A stretch of DNA of 64,000 nt from Sorex araneus (lineage: Eukaryota > Chordata > Mammalia > Eulipotyphla > Soricidae), in contig NC_073303.1 of assembly GCF_027595985.1 (NCBI RefSeq), positions 378,600,105 through 378,664,104 of the forward strand. The letters run 5' to 3'. This document shows positions 11,477 through 23,500 of this stretch, one piece after another. The position numbers were made by a program, and so were the translations under genes. Each line of letters opens with the position of its first letter. Positions within the stretch are counted from its first letter, which is position 1. The notes under the pieces were generated by a model. That model had not been told where the DNA came from. It saw only the letters and a list, made by a program, of their open reading frames with translations, and did no database searches.

Positions 11477-11622
11477 CAGAGAGGCAGAGAAGCAGTGGAG
11501 CAGATCAGGAGCTTGCCTTGCCTGCAGCTGATCTGGGCTCAATCTCCCGCACCCCAAATGCCTCCCTGAACCCAGAGTCCCGAGTGCAGAGCCAGGAGTA
11601 AGCCCTGAGCACCGCCAGCTGT
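11477..11622 (+). mobile_element. Older shrew-type SINE
   Basis: CAGAGAGGCAGAGAAGCAGT, GAGCTTGCCTTGCCTGCAGC, GAGTCCCGAGTGCAGAGCC and AGTAAGCCCTGAGCACCGCC, then the tail is lost. Confidence 0.78.
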
Positions 11623-12484
11623 TCCTACTCTACACCCACCGGCATGACAAAGAAATTTCTAGATTCCACACTCTGAACAGAACTTGGAGTCGGCAGACGG
11701 CTCTTTGCGCTTTTGCCAGCTGAAGAGAGTGACGGATACCTCAGAGGGTCTTGATTAGAATCTCTCTGATGGTGACGATGCCGGTAATCACAGAGCACAG
11801 CCCGCCATGCTGTGCGATTACTCTTCAGCTCCGTTGTCATCGTCATCTCTCTGCCGAGTCTCGGGCGTCAGCTGTGCTTGGAGGGTGTTTCCCACTCCCG
11901 GGGACGCCCATCGCGGATCAGCTGCCCCCAAGCAGCTCCCAGTCTGGGCGCCGCCTGCTGCCGTGCAGCGGGGAAGGTTTCCTCTCTGCACAGGCATGCG
12001 GGGCCGTGTGGCCGTCTGTGGTCATGATTCTCACGTCTTCTAATTTATAATCTCTTCCTACACCGAAGGTAGATGTTCTCCAAAATGTTCACTTCACATG
12101 TGAAATTCTGCCGACTTTAGCCTGCCTGCGGGGCACTTGGGGCAGGGACAGCAGGTAATTACTCTGAATCGTCGCCTGTGCACGGCCCCAGCACTGTGCA
12201 GCAATAGTTCATCGTCTCCCATCTGACTTGTAGCGTTGCCTGACCATAACTTGTTCTGTCCCTGAGGTCTCGCTTTGGCTTTGTAAACGCCTGTTTTTCC
12301 CTGGAGCTAGTTTCACGGTGGCTTGCTTGCTAGACTCACGAAGGAAAAGGCTTCAAACTCTGCTGTTACCCACCCCAAACAGTTTCCTCCCTTCTTAGCC
12401 CTGTAGTTTCCCAGGGAGATCACAGCTCGCTTTCAAGGCATAAAACTTACTTCACCATTCTAATGCAGTGGTGTCGAGACTGTA

Positions 12485-12729
12485 GCCCTGTGGCACTATC
12501 ATCCCATTGTTCATCGATTCGTTCGAGCGGGCACCAGTAACGTCTCCATTGTGAGATTGTTGTTACTGTTTTTGGCATATCGAAGACGCCACGGGGAGCT
12601 TGCCAGGCTCTGCCATGCAGGCGGGATACTCAGTAGCTTTCTGGGCTCTCCGAGAGGGACAGAGGAATCGAACCCAGGTCGACTGCATGCAAGACAAACG
12701 CCCTACCCGCCGTGCCATCGCTCCAGCCC
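12485..12729 (-). mobile_element. Second SINE type: tRNA-like head plus CAGTAACGTCTCC module
   Basis: On the minus strand the element begins with the usual tRNA-like head (GGGCTGGAGCGATGGCACGG, CCTGGGTTCGATTCC). Its body then differs from the main SINE: a segment spelling CGAGAGAG...GAGCCTGGCAAGCTCC and CCAGTAACGTCTCC-type sequence on the plus strand. A second copy lies at 27,787-28,030. The two share about 200 bp not present in the common SINE. Confidence 0.8.
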
Positions 12730-14560
12730 ATCGAGACGGAAGGCCTCAGGGTCAGTGGGAACTGGCACTGTCAGGCTGAGTCCTCCTGTGAGGGTCATTT
12801 CTGACCCAGTCTCGTGGCAGAGCTGTGGGTTTTCTCCACCAAGACCCCCCGGACCCCTCTGTGGCTGGCGGCAGGGCGGGGGGGTAATGGCCCGTGTTCA
12901 GCACTCTCGACCCAGGCGCGGGGCCGAGTGGCGAGTGAGCACCAGGCAGTTGCAGATCCCTCGAGGCTGCAAGGTCAGTCAGCAAGGAAGGGAGAAAGGC
13001 TGGCGGCCCAGGTGCTCCCCGAGAGAGGTCTGGGGTCACAGAGACGCACTCCCGCCTGGGCTGGCCCCAGAGGGGCCCGCGGCAGCCGTCACCCACCTCC
13101 CTTCACTGCTCCTCCTGCCGGAGCCCGTGGCCTCACTGCTGAGGCCCCAGAAGGCCCAGCCCGGGAAATCCCGACAGGAGCCCCTGCCGCGTGGCCCCAG
13201 GTGTGCGGCTGCTCCCGAGACCCCCTTGATGTGTGGCTCGGGAGCTGGTCCCCATCCCCCGCCCCCCAACCCCACGATCAGGAAGGCAGGAGAGAAAGTC
13301 AGTCCTGGCCTCGGCCTACTGCTCCGGGGCTTCCCGCGCAGGCAGAATCTGGTCTAGGGTACACCGAGGACAAGGGACCCGAGTGCCAGGCCCCCCACTC
13401 AGGGACCTCGGAGGCCTTTGCTCCCGCCGAGTCCGCCCCTCGGGGGCCTGGCCTTGGACCGGAGCCAGGGCAGGCAGCAGAAGTTCCACCTGAGCCCCAT
13501 CTCGAAACTCCGGGCAAGGGGGCCGCTCCCTGCCCGCCTGCTCTCGGTCTTTCCAGGACCGTCTCAGTGTTCGGGAGGGAACACACAGTCTCGGGGGCTT
13601 CACTCGTGGGGCAGAGGGTCCTAGCATGGCCTCAGATTTCACAGCCGGCCGCTTCCAAGCACAGGCAAACAGCTCTCGCTGCCCTCCCGCTGCACGGACC
13701 CACGAGGCCTGACCGCCAACGGCCCAGGAGGCCCCTCCGGGCCTCCAGCCAAAGGAGAAGCCCCGAGGTGTGCCCCCAAGCCTGAGTGGCCAGCTCTGGG
13801 CCCTCCCCCCTCCCTTGATCTCCCGGAGACCCCGTGGCCTCATTTCCATGGCCATGAGCACTCGGCACCATCTGGGCATTGGAGCACTCTCGGCAGCTCG
13901 TTAGCAAGGTCACCGTGCTCCGTGGAACGAACACAGAAACAGCAACTCCCAGCAGACGCAAGGCTGGGGGCGCAGGGCTGAGAGGCGGCGGGAAAATGAC
14001 CTCCACTGCTCTGGGGCAGGGGTCGTCCATCACGGCTCGATTTTCGGTCTGCCTTGCCCTTTGGCCACTCCTGTTTCTCCTCTGAAATGGCACCACACGG
14101 CCTCAGTTCATCTTTATCTGGTATTTATTTGAAGCAGCTGAGGAGCAGCGATGAAAACATCCTCCTGGTGGGGTCGGCACTTAACTACTCGTTTCTGTTT
14201 CTGTCTCCAGCTCCTCATTTCTTCTCCCCGTTCCAGTGGTTCCACATTGTGCAGAGCCGGAAGACGGGAAGCTCGTCCCGCAGGTGACGGCATGGAGCAC
14301 TGACAGGTCACCTGAGGTTCCCCAGTGGCTGGACCAGCACCTACCGCAGAGCTTCCTGTGTGCACCCCCATCTATGCCTCTCCTTCCAGGACTAACCGGC
14401 TCGGGCAGGGGAATTCCACAAAAGCCACAGCCCCCCCACCCCCAGTGAAGCTGTGAAGCCTGGAAAATGTGCAGTAAGCAGAGGCTGGGGTCCCCATCCA
14501 GAATATGTCAGAATATGTGTGTGTATATATAATATATATATATATATTTAAATATATATA
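12730..14560. other. Intergenic, GC-rich, no gene recognised
   Basis: High GC between 12,800 and 13,900 with open frames on both strands but no domain or homology that I recognise. From 14,090 it becomes ordinary sequence. No promoter motif or polyadenylation signal arranged around an exon was found. Confidence 0.55.
14518..14560 (+). repeat. (TA)n low-complexity stretch
   Basis: Alternating TA with short A/T runs, directly next to the poly(T) end of a SINE. Confidence 0.85.
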
Positions 14561-14737
14561 TTTTTTTATATTGCTTTTTGGGTCACACCTGGTGATGCTC
14601 AGGGGTTGCTCCTGGCTCATGCACTCAGGAATCACTCCTGATGGTGCTCGGGGGACCATATGGGATGCTGGGAATCGAACCTGGGTCAGCTGCATGCAAG
14701 GCAAACGCCCTACCTGCTGTGCTATTGCTCCAGCCCC
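14561..14737 (-). mobile_element. Shrew-type SINE, minus orientation
   Basis: Poly(T), TTGGGTCACACCTGGTGATG, GGAATCGAACCTGGGTCAGC and a GCTCCAGCCCC end. Its poly(T) side abuts a (TA)n stretch at 14,522-14,560. Confidence 0.94.
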
Positions 14738-15329
14738 ACAGAATTCATTTTGAGTCTCAAAAAAACTCTCCCAGTCACTTCCACGAAGCGCCACTTTTCC
14801 TCATGAGGTCACGGCTGCGTCATTTGGACCAAGTCGGGGGACAAAACCCTGTTGTTTGTCTCGGGTGACTTCTCTGAAGAGGGCAGCCTCGAGAGGGCCT
14901 GCCTCCCTCAGCCACCCAGGAAGAGCCTGCACGGGTGGAGCTGAGGAAGTCTGCACCGTGCAGGCCTTAGTCTCACAGAGCTGCACTGGGTTCCGCGGGA
15001 TCAACACGACGTGGAGATGAATCCCAGTCCCTTGATTTCTCGGGAGCACGGCACTCGGGCTGGAGCGAGGACTTGCTTTTTGTCAGAAAAGGGAAATCAG
15101 AACAGCGGGACGCTTGGGAAGTCTCGGGCTGGGGCTGGTACTGGCTCTGGCTCGTGCTCCGCCGGGATTCAAACCCGGTGGCCATGCGTTTGCACGGCCG
15201 CTCTGCTGATGAACGCCCAACACCCAGAGCCAGCTAGATGACTTCTGAACCCAGCAAGTGCTCCCAACCATGTCCCCAGACCGTGAACGAAGCTTTTGCT
15301 TTTTGCTGCCCCAGGAAGGGAAATGATGA

Positions 15330-15790
15330 AATTTCCCACTTAAATCTCCATGTACTTAATTACCTAAACAGAGAAATCCTAAACCGCGCGGCCTTTTACC
15401 TCCTTATTCTCATTCCTGGAGAACTAATTATCAAATGTTTTCTTGTCAATAGGGCCGCATTTGGGGGGATAAACTCCCAAGGAGAATAGTGAGTTCAGTG
15501 TTGAAAAACCAACAACAATAGTGAGCTTTAAGTTGAAATATGGAATGTAATCAAGGTAAAGAGAAAATGAAGTGAATTTTATCAGTTATGCAGGAGGGGG
15601 TCGGGGGTGGGGGTGGGATGTGTACTGGTTTTTTCTTTTTTTTTTTCCTTTCTTTTTTTTTTTGTTGGTAGAATATGGGCACTGGTGAAGGGATGGGTGT
15701 TTGAGCATTGTATAACTGAGACATAAGCCTGAGAACTTTGTAACTTTCCACATGGTGATCCAATAAAATAAATTAAAAAAAAAAAAGAAA
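15330..15790 (+). mobile_element. LINE-type retroposon 3' end
   Basis: Shares with 26,745-27,145 the blocks ATTATCAAATG, AATAGTGAG, GTAATCAAGGTAAAGAGAAA, a G-rich/T-rich tract, GGGCACTGGTGAAGGGATGG, and a terminal CATGGTGATCCAATAAAATA before an A-rich tail. The terminus resembles the L1 3' UTR at 8.7 kb, so both are probably L1-family 3' ends. Confidence 0.65.
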
Positions 15791-15799
15791 AAAGAAAAG

Positions 15800-18700
15800 G
15801 GAAATCAGGCCGAACTTCTACCCCTGGTTCCTTTCTCCTTCCGTCCCCTGCCGACCCTCACAGAAAAGAATTCCAGAAGGGTGACAACTGGTGGAGAGAA
15901 GTTAATTTGGGAGGGGAGAGAAAGACCTTCACACTCACCAGCCCGGGTCGCCCCAGAGTCGGCACTCAATAACCTCGGGGCTGGCTATAGACTGACAATT
16001 CTCTGTAACTGCCTTGGTTTGGAAATCTTTGCACAGGGCGCTAACAGGGCTGTCCCTGGGGGAAAGCTCTGAGCTCCGGAGTCCTTTATCAACACAGATC
16101 CAAGAAGCCCTGAGACTTCTCCTCCCGGGGGTCCAACTGACGCTCTGGAATTCCGCATCTCACCTACTTTCTGATCTTCTCACGGGGCCCTGTATCCCGA
16201 AGGCCTTCCGGCCGGCTGGATTCCGGGCAGAGTCCCCCACTATCCACTGCCAGGACCCCCCATCTCTCCACCTACAGCCTCACCGTGTGGAGTGCTCCTG
16301 GGTGGAGGGTCACAGGGACCATCTCTGCATGTTCTTCCCAACACCCTGACAAGCATGAAGCCTCAGTCCCCTCAGCCTGCCGGCCCAGTCACCTGGCTGC
16401 ACGGCTAGCCGGCATTTTAGCGGTCATCTCCAAGTGCACAGTGGAGCAGGAAGCGGGACAGAAGCTCCTCTCACTCTCCACTGCCCAGACGGCCCCACGC
16501 CCGCCACGCACACAAAGCTCTGAGGTCGCTGAAAGGGGTGCGTCTCAGCTGCACCCTGCTGGCTCTGCCCGCGTGCACACGCTCCCGGGAGGTGCCACGG
16601 AGGAGGACAACGAGGCGCGTGACCTCAGAGCCATCTGCGCCTAATATAACTATTGGACTTCCGTCCCAGGGCGGGGCTTGGTACCCGCCTTTCCCAGGCA
16701 ACCAGCGCAGACCCCACCCGAGCCAGTGAAAGGCAGAGTGACGGCCCCGACTGCCATTCACGGGGAGTTTCCAACGCCTCCATGGGAGTGGGGGAGGGGA
16801 ATTTTTCTCTGCACTTCATGGGAAAATTTCCCCCTGACAAAAAGCCCCTCGACTGGGATATTCCCCGGGGTGAAACAGTTTGGGCCTTAGAGTGTGAAGC
16901 ATTGCAAACGGGCTATACACTGCACCCAGGAAAGAGTAGAAGAGCAGGAAAGAACACAGACGGCAGAGCCAGGGAAGCATGAAACACAAGTGCAGGGCCT
17001 CTGAGCCGGAAAGAGCAGCGTGGGCAAGGACAGACGAGGACACTGCCCCGCGTCGGTCTGCCGCACCTGCTGACCGCTCGGCCCTGCCTCTACCTACTGC
17101 GAGGCGCCCAGGAACTGGCCTCACTGTCCCTGTCAACCGGCACGACGGCCCAGGCCGCAGCCCTGCTGGGAGGGCGAGACCGGAGCAAGGAAATGGCCTC
17201 TGGGACTGCCAGGGCCAGTGTGGCCGGCCCCAGCAAGGGGGGATTCCGGCCAAGGGTCATTCTCAGGTCAGGGAAAGTGCTCGGGAGCACGGGCGGCTGA
17301 GGCCCCGAGCAGAGGCGGGGCTCTCCCTCCTCGAAGCGCAGGCTCGGGCTGTCCGTCTGGTGGGATGAAGGGTCGCGTGGTCTCCACCCGTTCTCAGAGT
17401 CCAGCACGTCAGGGGAGTCGTAGGGGAGCCTCCAGGCTCTGTCCAAGAAGCCAGATTCAACGCCTGCTCCGCGGCCAAGTTCCAAGGCCTTCTAGAACAT
17501 CCAGGGCACAACTGTCCCCTTGCCCAGCCATCCGAGGCACCTGACTGTCCCCAGGATGGAGCTGTGATTCATCTTGACCCTCGGGGGACAAGTTTCCTAC
17601 CAGACTCCAGCCACCCACACCCTGTGCTGCGGAGCCTGGGGACGGGCCTGGGGACCGTCCACTGCCCGGTGAGGGATAAACAGGGCGGCCCAGCCACCCC
17701 GCTGCAAAACTGCAGTACAGAGAGCAAGTCTTCCTCTGGGAACGGGAAACGGCTCCATAAATCCGTGAGCGGGAACCACTTAGAGCCTGAGTCCTGACAC
17801 TCCAATTTCTTGTCCCGGCCAAGGCCATCAATCAGCACGTGTCAGAGAAGCGGGCGGAACACGAGGCTGGAGGCTTATGCAAACTCAGGACGGAACCAGC
17901 TCAGCGTGGCGCTTGGGCCTCACTGTAGAGTTCATGAAACAGGAACTAAAAACCCAATTTTTTTAATATTAGATGACACGATGGCCACTCTAGTAGAAAT
18001 ACGTGAGATGTCTTCACCAGCCCATGACTTCAGCAACTCAAACCACATTTATTTGTCCATTTATCTTTCTGCTCCCTGATATGAAACATATACATTTGCC
18101 TTAGCTTATAGCACACTGCAGTTAAAAGCTACTCAACATCTGAAATCAGAACAGGATGCTTTTATCCCACTATTTCGACTCTGAGGACATTATACTCTAT
18201 TCATCAATAACACATTTTCCTTCAAATTATAGTGCCATTAAGCGCCATTAAGCCAACATATTCCTCTGGTCCATTGTTGGTCATGTACCTATAGTTTGTA
18301 TTTTTCTCATTTTCATCGGGACCAATCGCTTCCCATTTAAATCTCGTGACACAAAATTAATTCACTGATCATGTTGGTCCCTATCAAATGATATCAACTA
18401 ACATTTTTGCCACTCAGCATTTTCTTAGCACTCATCATTTCTTCCCAGTCTGAAGTTCTTTGATGAAGTTCCTACTATCAGTCTTACTTGGAGTTCACTA
18501 TTTACAGCCTAAATTCTCCTGGAAACGTGCCTAACCCAAACATCACTACAATGAAAATGTCGCTGAAACATTCCTTCTCTGCACCTACTTCACACGATGC
18601 GGTTTCCCGTGTGTCTCTCGGGGACAGCCTTGTCTCGCAGTAAAACCAGATAACCGGTGCTTTGAAACAAGGCTCACTGCGCCCATAAGAACAAAGGAGA

Positions 18701-20250
18701 GGGCTGGGGGGACTGTCCCCCCAGAGCACATCACCAGACCCACCGGTCCTGCCTGAAGAACCAGCAGGTGGCAGCAGGGCCCCGAGCGCCATGGGAAGCC
18801 CCGGTGCTCCCCCAAGCCCCACAGAGTTGGGGCCAGGCATGACCTGACTCTGTGCAGCTGCAGTTGGGGAGACATGTCCCGAGATCACATGCTCTGGACA
18901 GAGGCAGGGGTGAGGCCGGGGAAAGGCCCAGGGAAAGGCAGAGAGGAGAAGCCAGGAGTCCAGGGCTCGACTGCCGGCAGCACTGGGGGCAGCCCTGGGG
19001 GTGCCCGAACATATCTGGGTGACTGAGCACACAAGCCTTCCCGCCCCACCCCACCCCCCCCAGCCCTGGGGCATGTGTCCTTCTGTGGGGGCAGGGCATG
19101 GGCACGGCCAGCTGGCCTTGTGCGCAGGGATCACTCCCGGCAGTGCGCAGGGAAGCTCGCGGTACCAGGGACCAGACCGGAGCGAGCTGCGTGGGAGCGA
19201 GCGCCTTCCCCTGGACGTCTGTGCCGGGAAGGGCACGTTTCTCTCGGGGACCGTGCAGCGGAGCCATCCCCGGAGGAAAGGCTTCTTCCTGCAGCAGCAA
19301 CGCTCGACGGCCTCTGGGGCAGCTCCCGTGACAAGGACAGCCTCGGAGTCACACCCAGAGGCACCGACTAGGACCTGGTCTCCCAGGGGCATATTGACAG
19401 CTGGGCTCTCCCCGACCCGGAAGTGCGCCCCGCTAGTGTCTCCGGGCCCGGGACTCCTGTCTCCTCCGCCAACGCCGATGGAGAGTCCGCACCTGCTACC
19501 CCCCGGAGTCGGTGCACACGGTGAGCCCAGCGCCCCCGTCTCCGCTTGGGGTCTGGACCCCGCAGCAGGCCCCCCACTTCCTCTCGAGGAAGGGCTGGCA
19601 GTGAGTGCGCTCCAGTGAGTGCTCCGGGCCCGGGACTGCCGGCTCTGAGGGTGGCCTTCTGTACTGGCCGTGACCTGCCGGTCCCGCAGCAGGTGGCCTG
19701 TGGGCTGGGGCCGCCTCTGCACCCGTGCACCTGTGCTCCTCTCAGGAACCGCTTCCCGTCCCTCCCAAGCGCGGCTGACTTTGCCCTGCTCAAGCACAGC
19801 TGGGACCTGGCGGCAGGTCAAGGTGCCACCTGCGTTTCCTCAGGCTGAGCCTCTACGCGACTCAGCGCAGAGGAGCCACCTGGGCACAGCCGAGGCTGCA
19901 CCGCCCAGCACGCCTCTCGCAGCCGGAGCATCTTAGTGCTTCTTTTTCTTTGGTAAGACTGTCCCTGAAGGGGCCCAGGCACTGGTCCCCGCAGGACCAG
20001 GTTGGATACCTGCAATCTCTGGGCACCGCCGGGCATCCAGCCCCCTCGCCGCACCCACCGACTCCCTTGAGGTGTGCTGCTTTCCTATTTTAAAGTTTCA
20101 ATTTGATCCTCCAGACCAATGGTTTTCAGCCTTTTGACACCTGCAGTGACGTCTGAAAACCCCGCTCTACACAGTAGCCCTGAACGGGCCCAGAGAGCCG
20201 TTTCCCAGGCGAGTCAGGAGGCGGTACGGACAAACCCAGCTTTATTCAAC
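15800..20250. other. Intergenic downstream of FBXO15, few repeats
   Basis: Contains no clear SINE. 15,800-17,930 and 18,580-19,950 are GC-rich without a recognisable gene. 17,940-18,570 is an AT-rich, repeat-poor island. Long minus-strand openness at 18,500-19,820 has no recognisable domain. Confidence 0.5.
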
Positions 20251-20256
20251 AGTCCC
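20251..20256 (-). terminator. FBXO15: FBXO15 polyadenylation signal
   Basis: TTTATT on the plus strand reads AATAAA on the transcribed strand, only 28 nt after the FBXO15 stop codon. This predicts a very short 3' UTR with cleavage near 20,230. Downstream alternative signals cannot be excluded. Confidence 0.65.
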
Positions 20257-20283
20257 AGCGAGAGGGAGGGCGAGGCCGGAGGC

Positions 20284-20553
20284 TCAGTGGCAGGTGCCGA
20301 ACCAGCGGTTGACTTTGGCGGTGCTGAGGAACAGGACGAGGCTGACGATGAAGAACTCCTCCGTCTCCTCCACCCACACCAGCTCCACGCGCACGCGGCC
20401 CTCTGCGTCCGCGTAGTCCACGTAGTAGGTGGGGCCGGAGAAGTGAGCGCTGTCGGAGGGCACGGGCACGGGCGCCATGCTGACCGGGGAGCTGAGGCAC
20501 CAGAAGGGCCTCCCGCACTCGTCCAGCACGGTGATGTCCAGTATGGAGCAGTT
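20284..20553 (-). CDS. FBXO15: FBXO15 last coding exon 10 (residues 412-500, stop)
   Basis: The acceptor is GTCTCCTAG|AAC. The exon encodes LDECGRPFWCLSSPV, YYVDYADAEGRVRVELVW and the C-terminal STAKVNRWFGTCH before TGA at 20286-20284. The tail corresponds to human INHWFGTEY, so the stop sits at the expected place. Confidence 0.95.
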   Translation of the reverse strand, partial: NCSILDITVLDECGRPFWCLSSPVSMAPVPVPSDSAHFSGPTYYVDYADAEGRVRVELVWVEETEEFFIVSLVLFLSTAKVNRWFGTCH

Positions 20554-23500
20554 CTAGGAGACAAAGCGGCTCTCAGGGGGGAGCGACCGGGCCGTGGGAT
20601 CTGCAGCCTGGAACTGAACCCGCAGGGAGGGCTGCACTGATGCAGCAGTGACGCAGACAGCTTGGACTCACCGGGTCCAACCTACAGTCTCCTTCCCTCC
20701 CCCCTCCTCCCGCCCTCCCTCCCCCGGCCGCTGTCCCCAGCACACTGCATCCCGCCACCACGCCCCTCGTGCCCCACTCAGGGACTAACGGGTTATCTGT
20801 ACAGACTGGGTGAGGAATGGGCGGCCAGGGGTCGAGAGGGAGGAGGACAGACGTGCACGTATCTGCAGGAGCTGGAAGACTCTACTAGACTCAAAAGCCA
20901 CTCCTAGAAAATGCCAAGGGATTTCCTCCTCTCATGGAAACCAGGTGACTCGAGTGAACAAAGGGTTACCTCGATATAGCCATCAAATGCATTCGTTTTC
21001 CAGGAGAGACCAACTTTGCCAATGAGAGGGAGGTGTTCTGTGTCCTTTTTATGACTTATAACAATGAGCTTCACGTATCCATCTTCAATGTGGCCTGGAG
21101 AGACAGGAAGCAGGTCACCAGGACGGACCAGGCAGCATCTCTGCTCCTGGGCACTGTCTGCAGGAAGATCCCTACAGCCCAGGGCCAGCCCCTCCGCCCC
21201 ACCCCTACAGCCCAGGGCCAGCCCCTCCATCCCACCCCTACAGCCCAGGACCAGCCCCTCCGCCCCACCCCTCCAGCCCCAGGGCCAGCCCCTCCGCCCC
21301 ACCCCTCCAGCCCAGGGCCAGCCCCTCCGCCCCACCCCTCCAGCCCAGGGCCAGCCCCTCCGCCCCACCCCTCCAGCCCAGGGCCAGCCCCTCCGCCCCA
21401 CCCCTACAGCCCAGGGCCAGCCCCTCCATCCCACCCCTACAGCCCAGGGCCAGCCCCTCCACCCCACCCCTCCAGCCCAGGGCCAGCCCCTCCACCCCAC
21501 CCCTCCAGCCCAGGGCCAGCCCCTCCGCCCCACCCCTACAGCCCAGGGCCAGCCCCTCCATCCCACCCCTACAGACCAGGGCCAGCCCCTCCACCCCACC
21601 CCTACAGCCCAGGGCCAGCTCCTCCGCCCCACCCTTACAGCCCAGGGCCAGCCCCTCTATCCCACCCCTACAGCCCAGGGCCAGCCCCTCTATCCCACCC
21701 CTACAGCCCAGGGCCAGCCCCTCTATCCCACCCCTACAGCCCAGGGCCAGCCCCTCTATCCCACCCCTACAGCCCAGGGCCAGCCCCTCTGTCCCACCCC
21801 TACAGCCCAGGGACAGCCCCTCTGTCCCACCCCTACAGCCCAGGGACAGCCCCTCCGTCCCACTCCTACAGCCCCTCTGTCCCACCTCTACAGCCCAGGG
21901 CCAGCCCCTCTGTCCCACCCCTAAGCTCAGGGCAAGTAGGCACCTGTCTAGCACGCCACTCACCCAGGTTCCATCCCAGCACCCCATATGGTCCACTGAG
22001 CCAGGAGTGATTCCCAAGTGCAGACCCAGGAACCAGCCCTGAGCACAGCAGGGTGTAGCCCCAAAACAAAACAAAAGAAAACAAAGCAAAACAAAAAGAC
22101 CAACTAGAGAGACACAGCAACAAAAGTTCGGTTTGCCACAGACACAGACAACGGAACAGGATTAATGCAGAAACAGACCAATGTCCTTACAAGCCACTTC
22201 TTCACAAAGATCAGAATAACTCAGTGAGAAGTTTTTTCACAAGTCATGCAAAAACAACTTTAAAACACCTGAGAGAATGAAATAAGCTCCAGACCCCCAC
22301 TCAGCCTCTACAGGAAAACCAACCACAGGACTGCGGACGTCAACAGGGACGTTGAAGCTGTGGGAAGCGTCCCAGGGCCGGTGTGTTCCCCTGGGCAGAG
22401 GCTGCGCAGGTCTGAGAGCAGAAACGGGCAGGGCTGCGCCCAGTTAGACAGAGTGGACTATTCTGGAGGTGGGCAGCGGCACGAGCAGACGACAACAGGC
22501 GGCCGAGGTGACCCCGCTCTCCCCCAACCCGGGCCTGCTGACAGCCGTGCGGCTCCCACGGCCCTTCACGGACCTACTGACTCCGACATCCTTTGTGTCT
22601 CTGCCCACCAAGCAGCAGCCCGGGCACCGGGCGCCGGCTCGGGACTGACGGGGACTGAAGGAAGGCTGGCCCATGAGCACACTGGCGCCCCCCATTTGAC
22701 CCTCTTGTCCTTGTCTCCTGTGTGTTTGTTTGCCTCCTTTCCTGCAACCAAGCCAACAGGAGTCAGAGGTGGCCTCAGACACGAGGCCATGATAGTTGCA
22801 GAGAGGGGAGGTTGCCCAGGACCTGGGAAGAAAACATTTTTAACACAGAAGTAAAACAAGCACTATAAAGTGAGAAATGTCTGACCATCGAAAGGCATTC
22901 CTGGGAGAATGGAAAAAGCCACGCACAGGCTAGGAAAAATGTTTGCAAAACATCCATCTGGCGTAGGACAGGCTCCCAGAACACCGAAAGGGCCCCAACA
23001 GCGCAGAAGCTACAAAGGGAAAACTGCTCGTTTCCAAAGCCAGTGGGTCAAAGAAGACTGCCAAGGGCTGGGGAGCAGGCAGGAGGCGCTGAACCCTGCG
23101 GCCCTTTGGGGATTATTTTGCTCTTCCGAGTGCAGTTTGGGGGCCACATACCTGGTGATGCTCAGGACTTATTTCTGGAAGGTTCAGGAAACCAACCAGG
23201 GTATTGGGGCTCGAACCCAGGTCAGTCGCAAGGCAAGCACTGCTCTATCACTCGGCCCTCAGCCCTTCTGGGGAAATGCAAGTCCAAACCAAGAGCCCTG
23301 CCACTGCGGCCAGAGAGAGAGGAAGGTGATGAAAGCCAAGGACATCATCCCGGTGCGGGAAGGGAAGTGGGGAGCAGCGACATCCTGGCAGAGGGAGGAG
23401 CCTGGGCAGTCAAGCCAGGAGCAGTCCCAGAAAAGAGCAGTGGAGAGGCGTTGGAGTGATAGCACAGCGGGGAGGGCGTTTGCCTTGCACGCAACTGACC

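Noticed and set aside
12814-13785. A 323-codon plus-strand open frame
   Set aside because: High-GC chance frame with no recognisable domain; it overlaps other open frames on both strands.
19110-19175. Possible minus-strand SINE fragment (CAGGGATCACTCCCGGCAGT)
   Set aside because: Only about 60 bp resembles the SINE 3' part and neither end is present; too short to support.
18502-19821. A 439-codon minus-strand open frame
   Set aside because: GC-rich DNA with overlapping open frames on both strands, no domain and no start context or conservation that I recognise. Read as chance openness.
19953-20055. Possible degenerate plus-strand SINE next to the FBXO15 3' end
   Set aside because: Only scattered words (GGGCACCGCCGGGC) match; no head or tail.
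21033-22010. A 325-codon open frame of proline-rich repeats (SPGPAPLSHPY-type), and matching GWPW-type frames on the other strand
   Set aside because: The 33-bp unit is a multiple of three, so any frame free of stops in one unit is open throughout. The array lies in an FBXO15 intron, and several frames are open at once.
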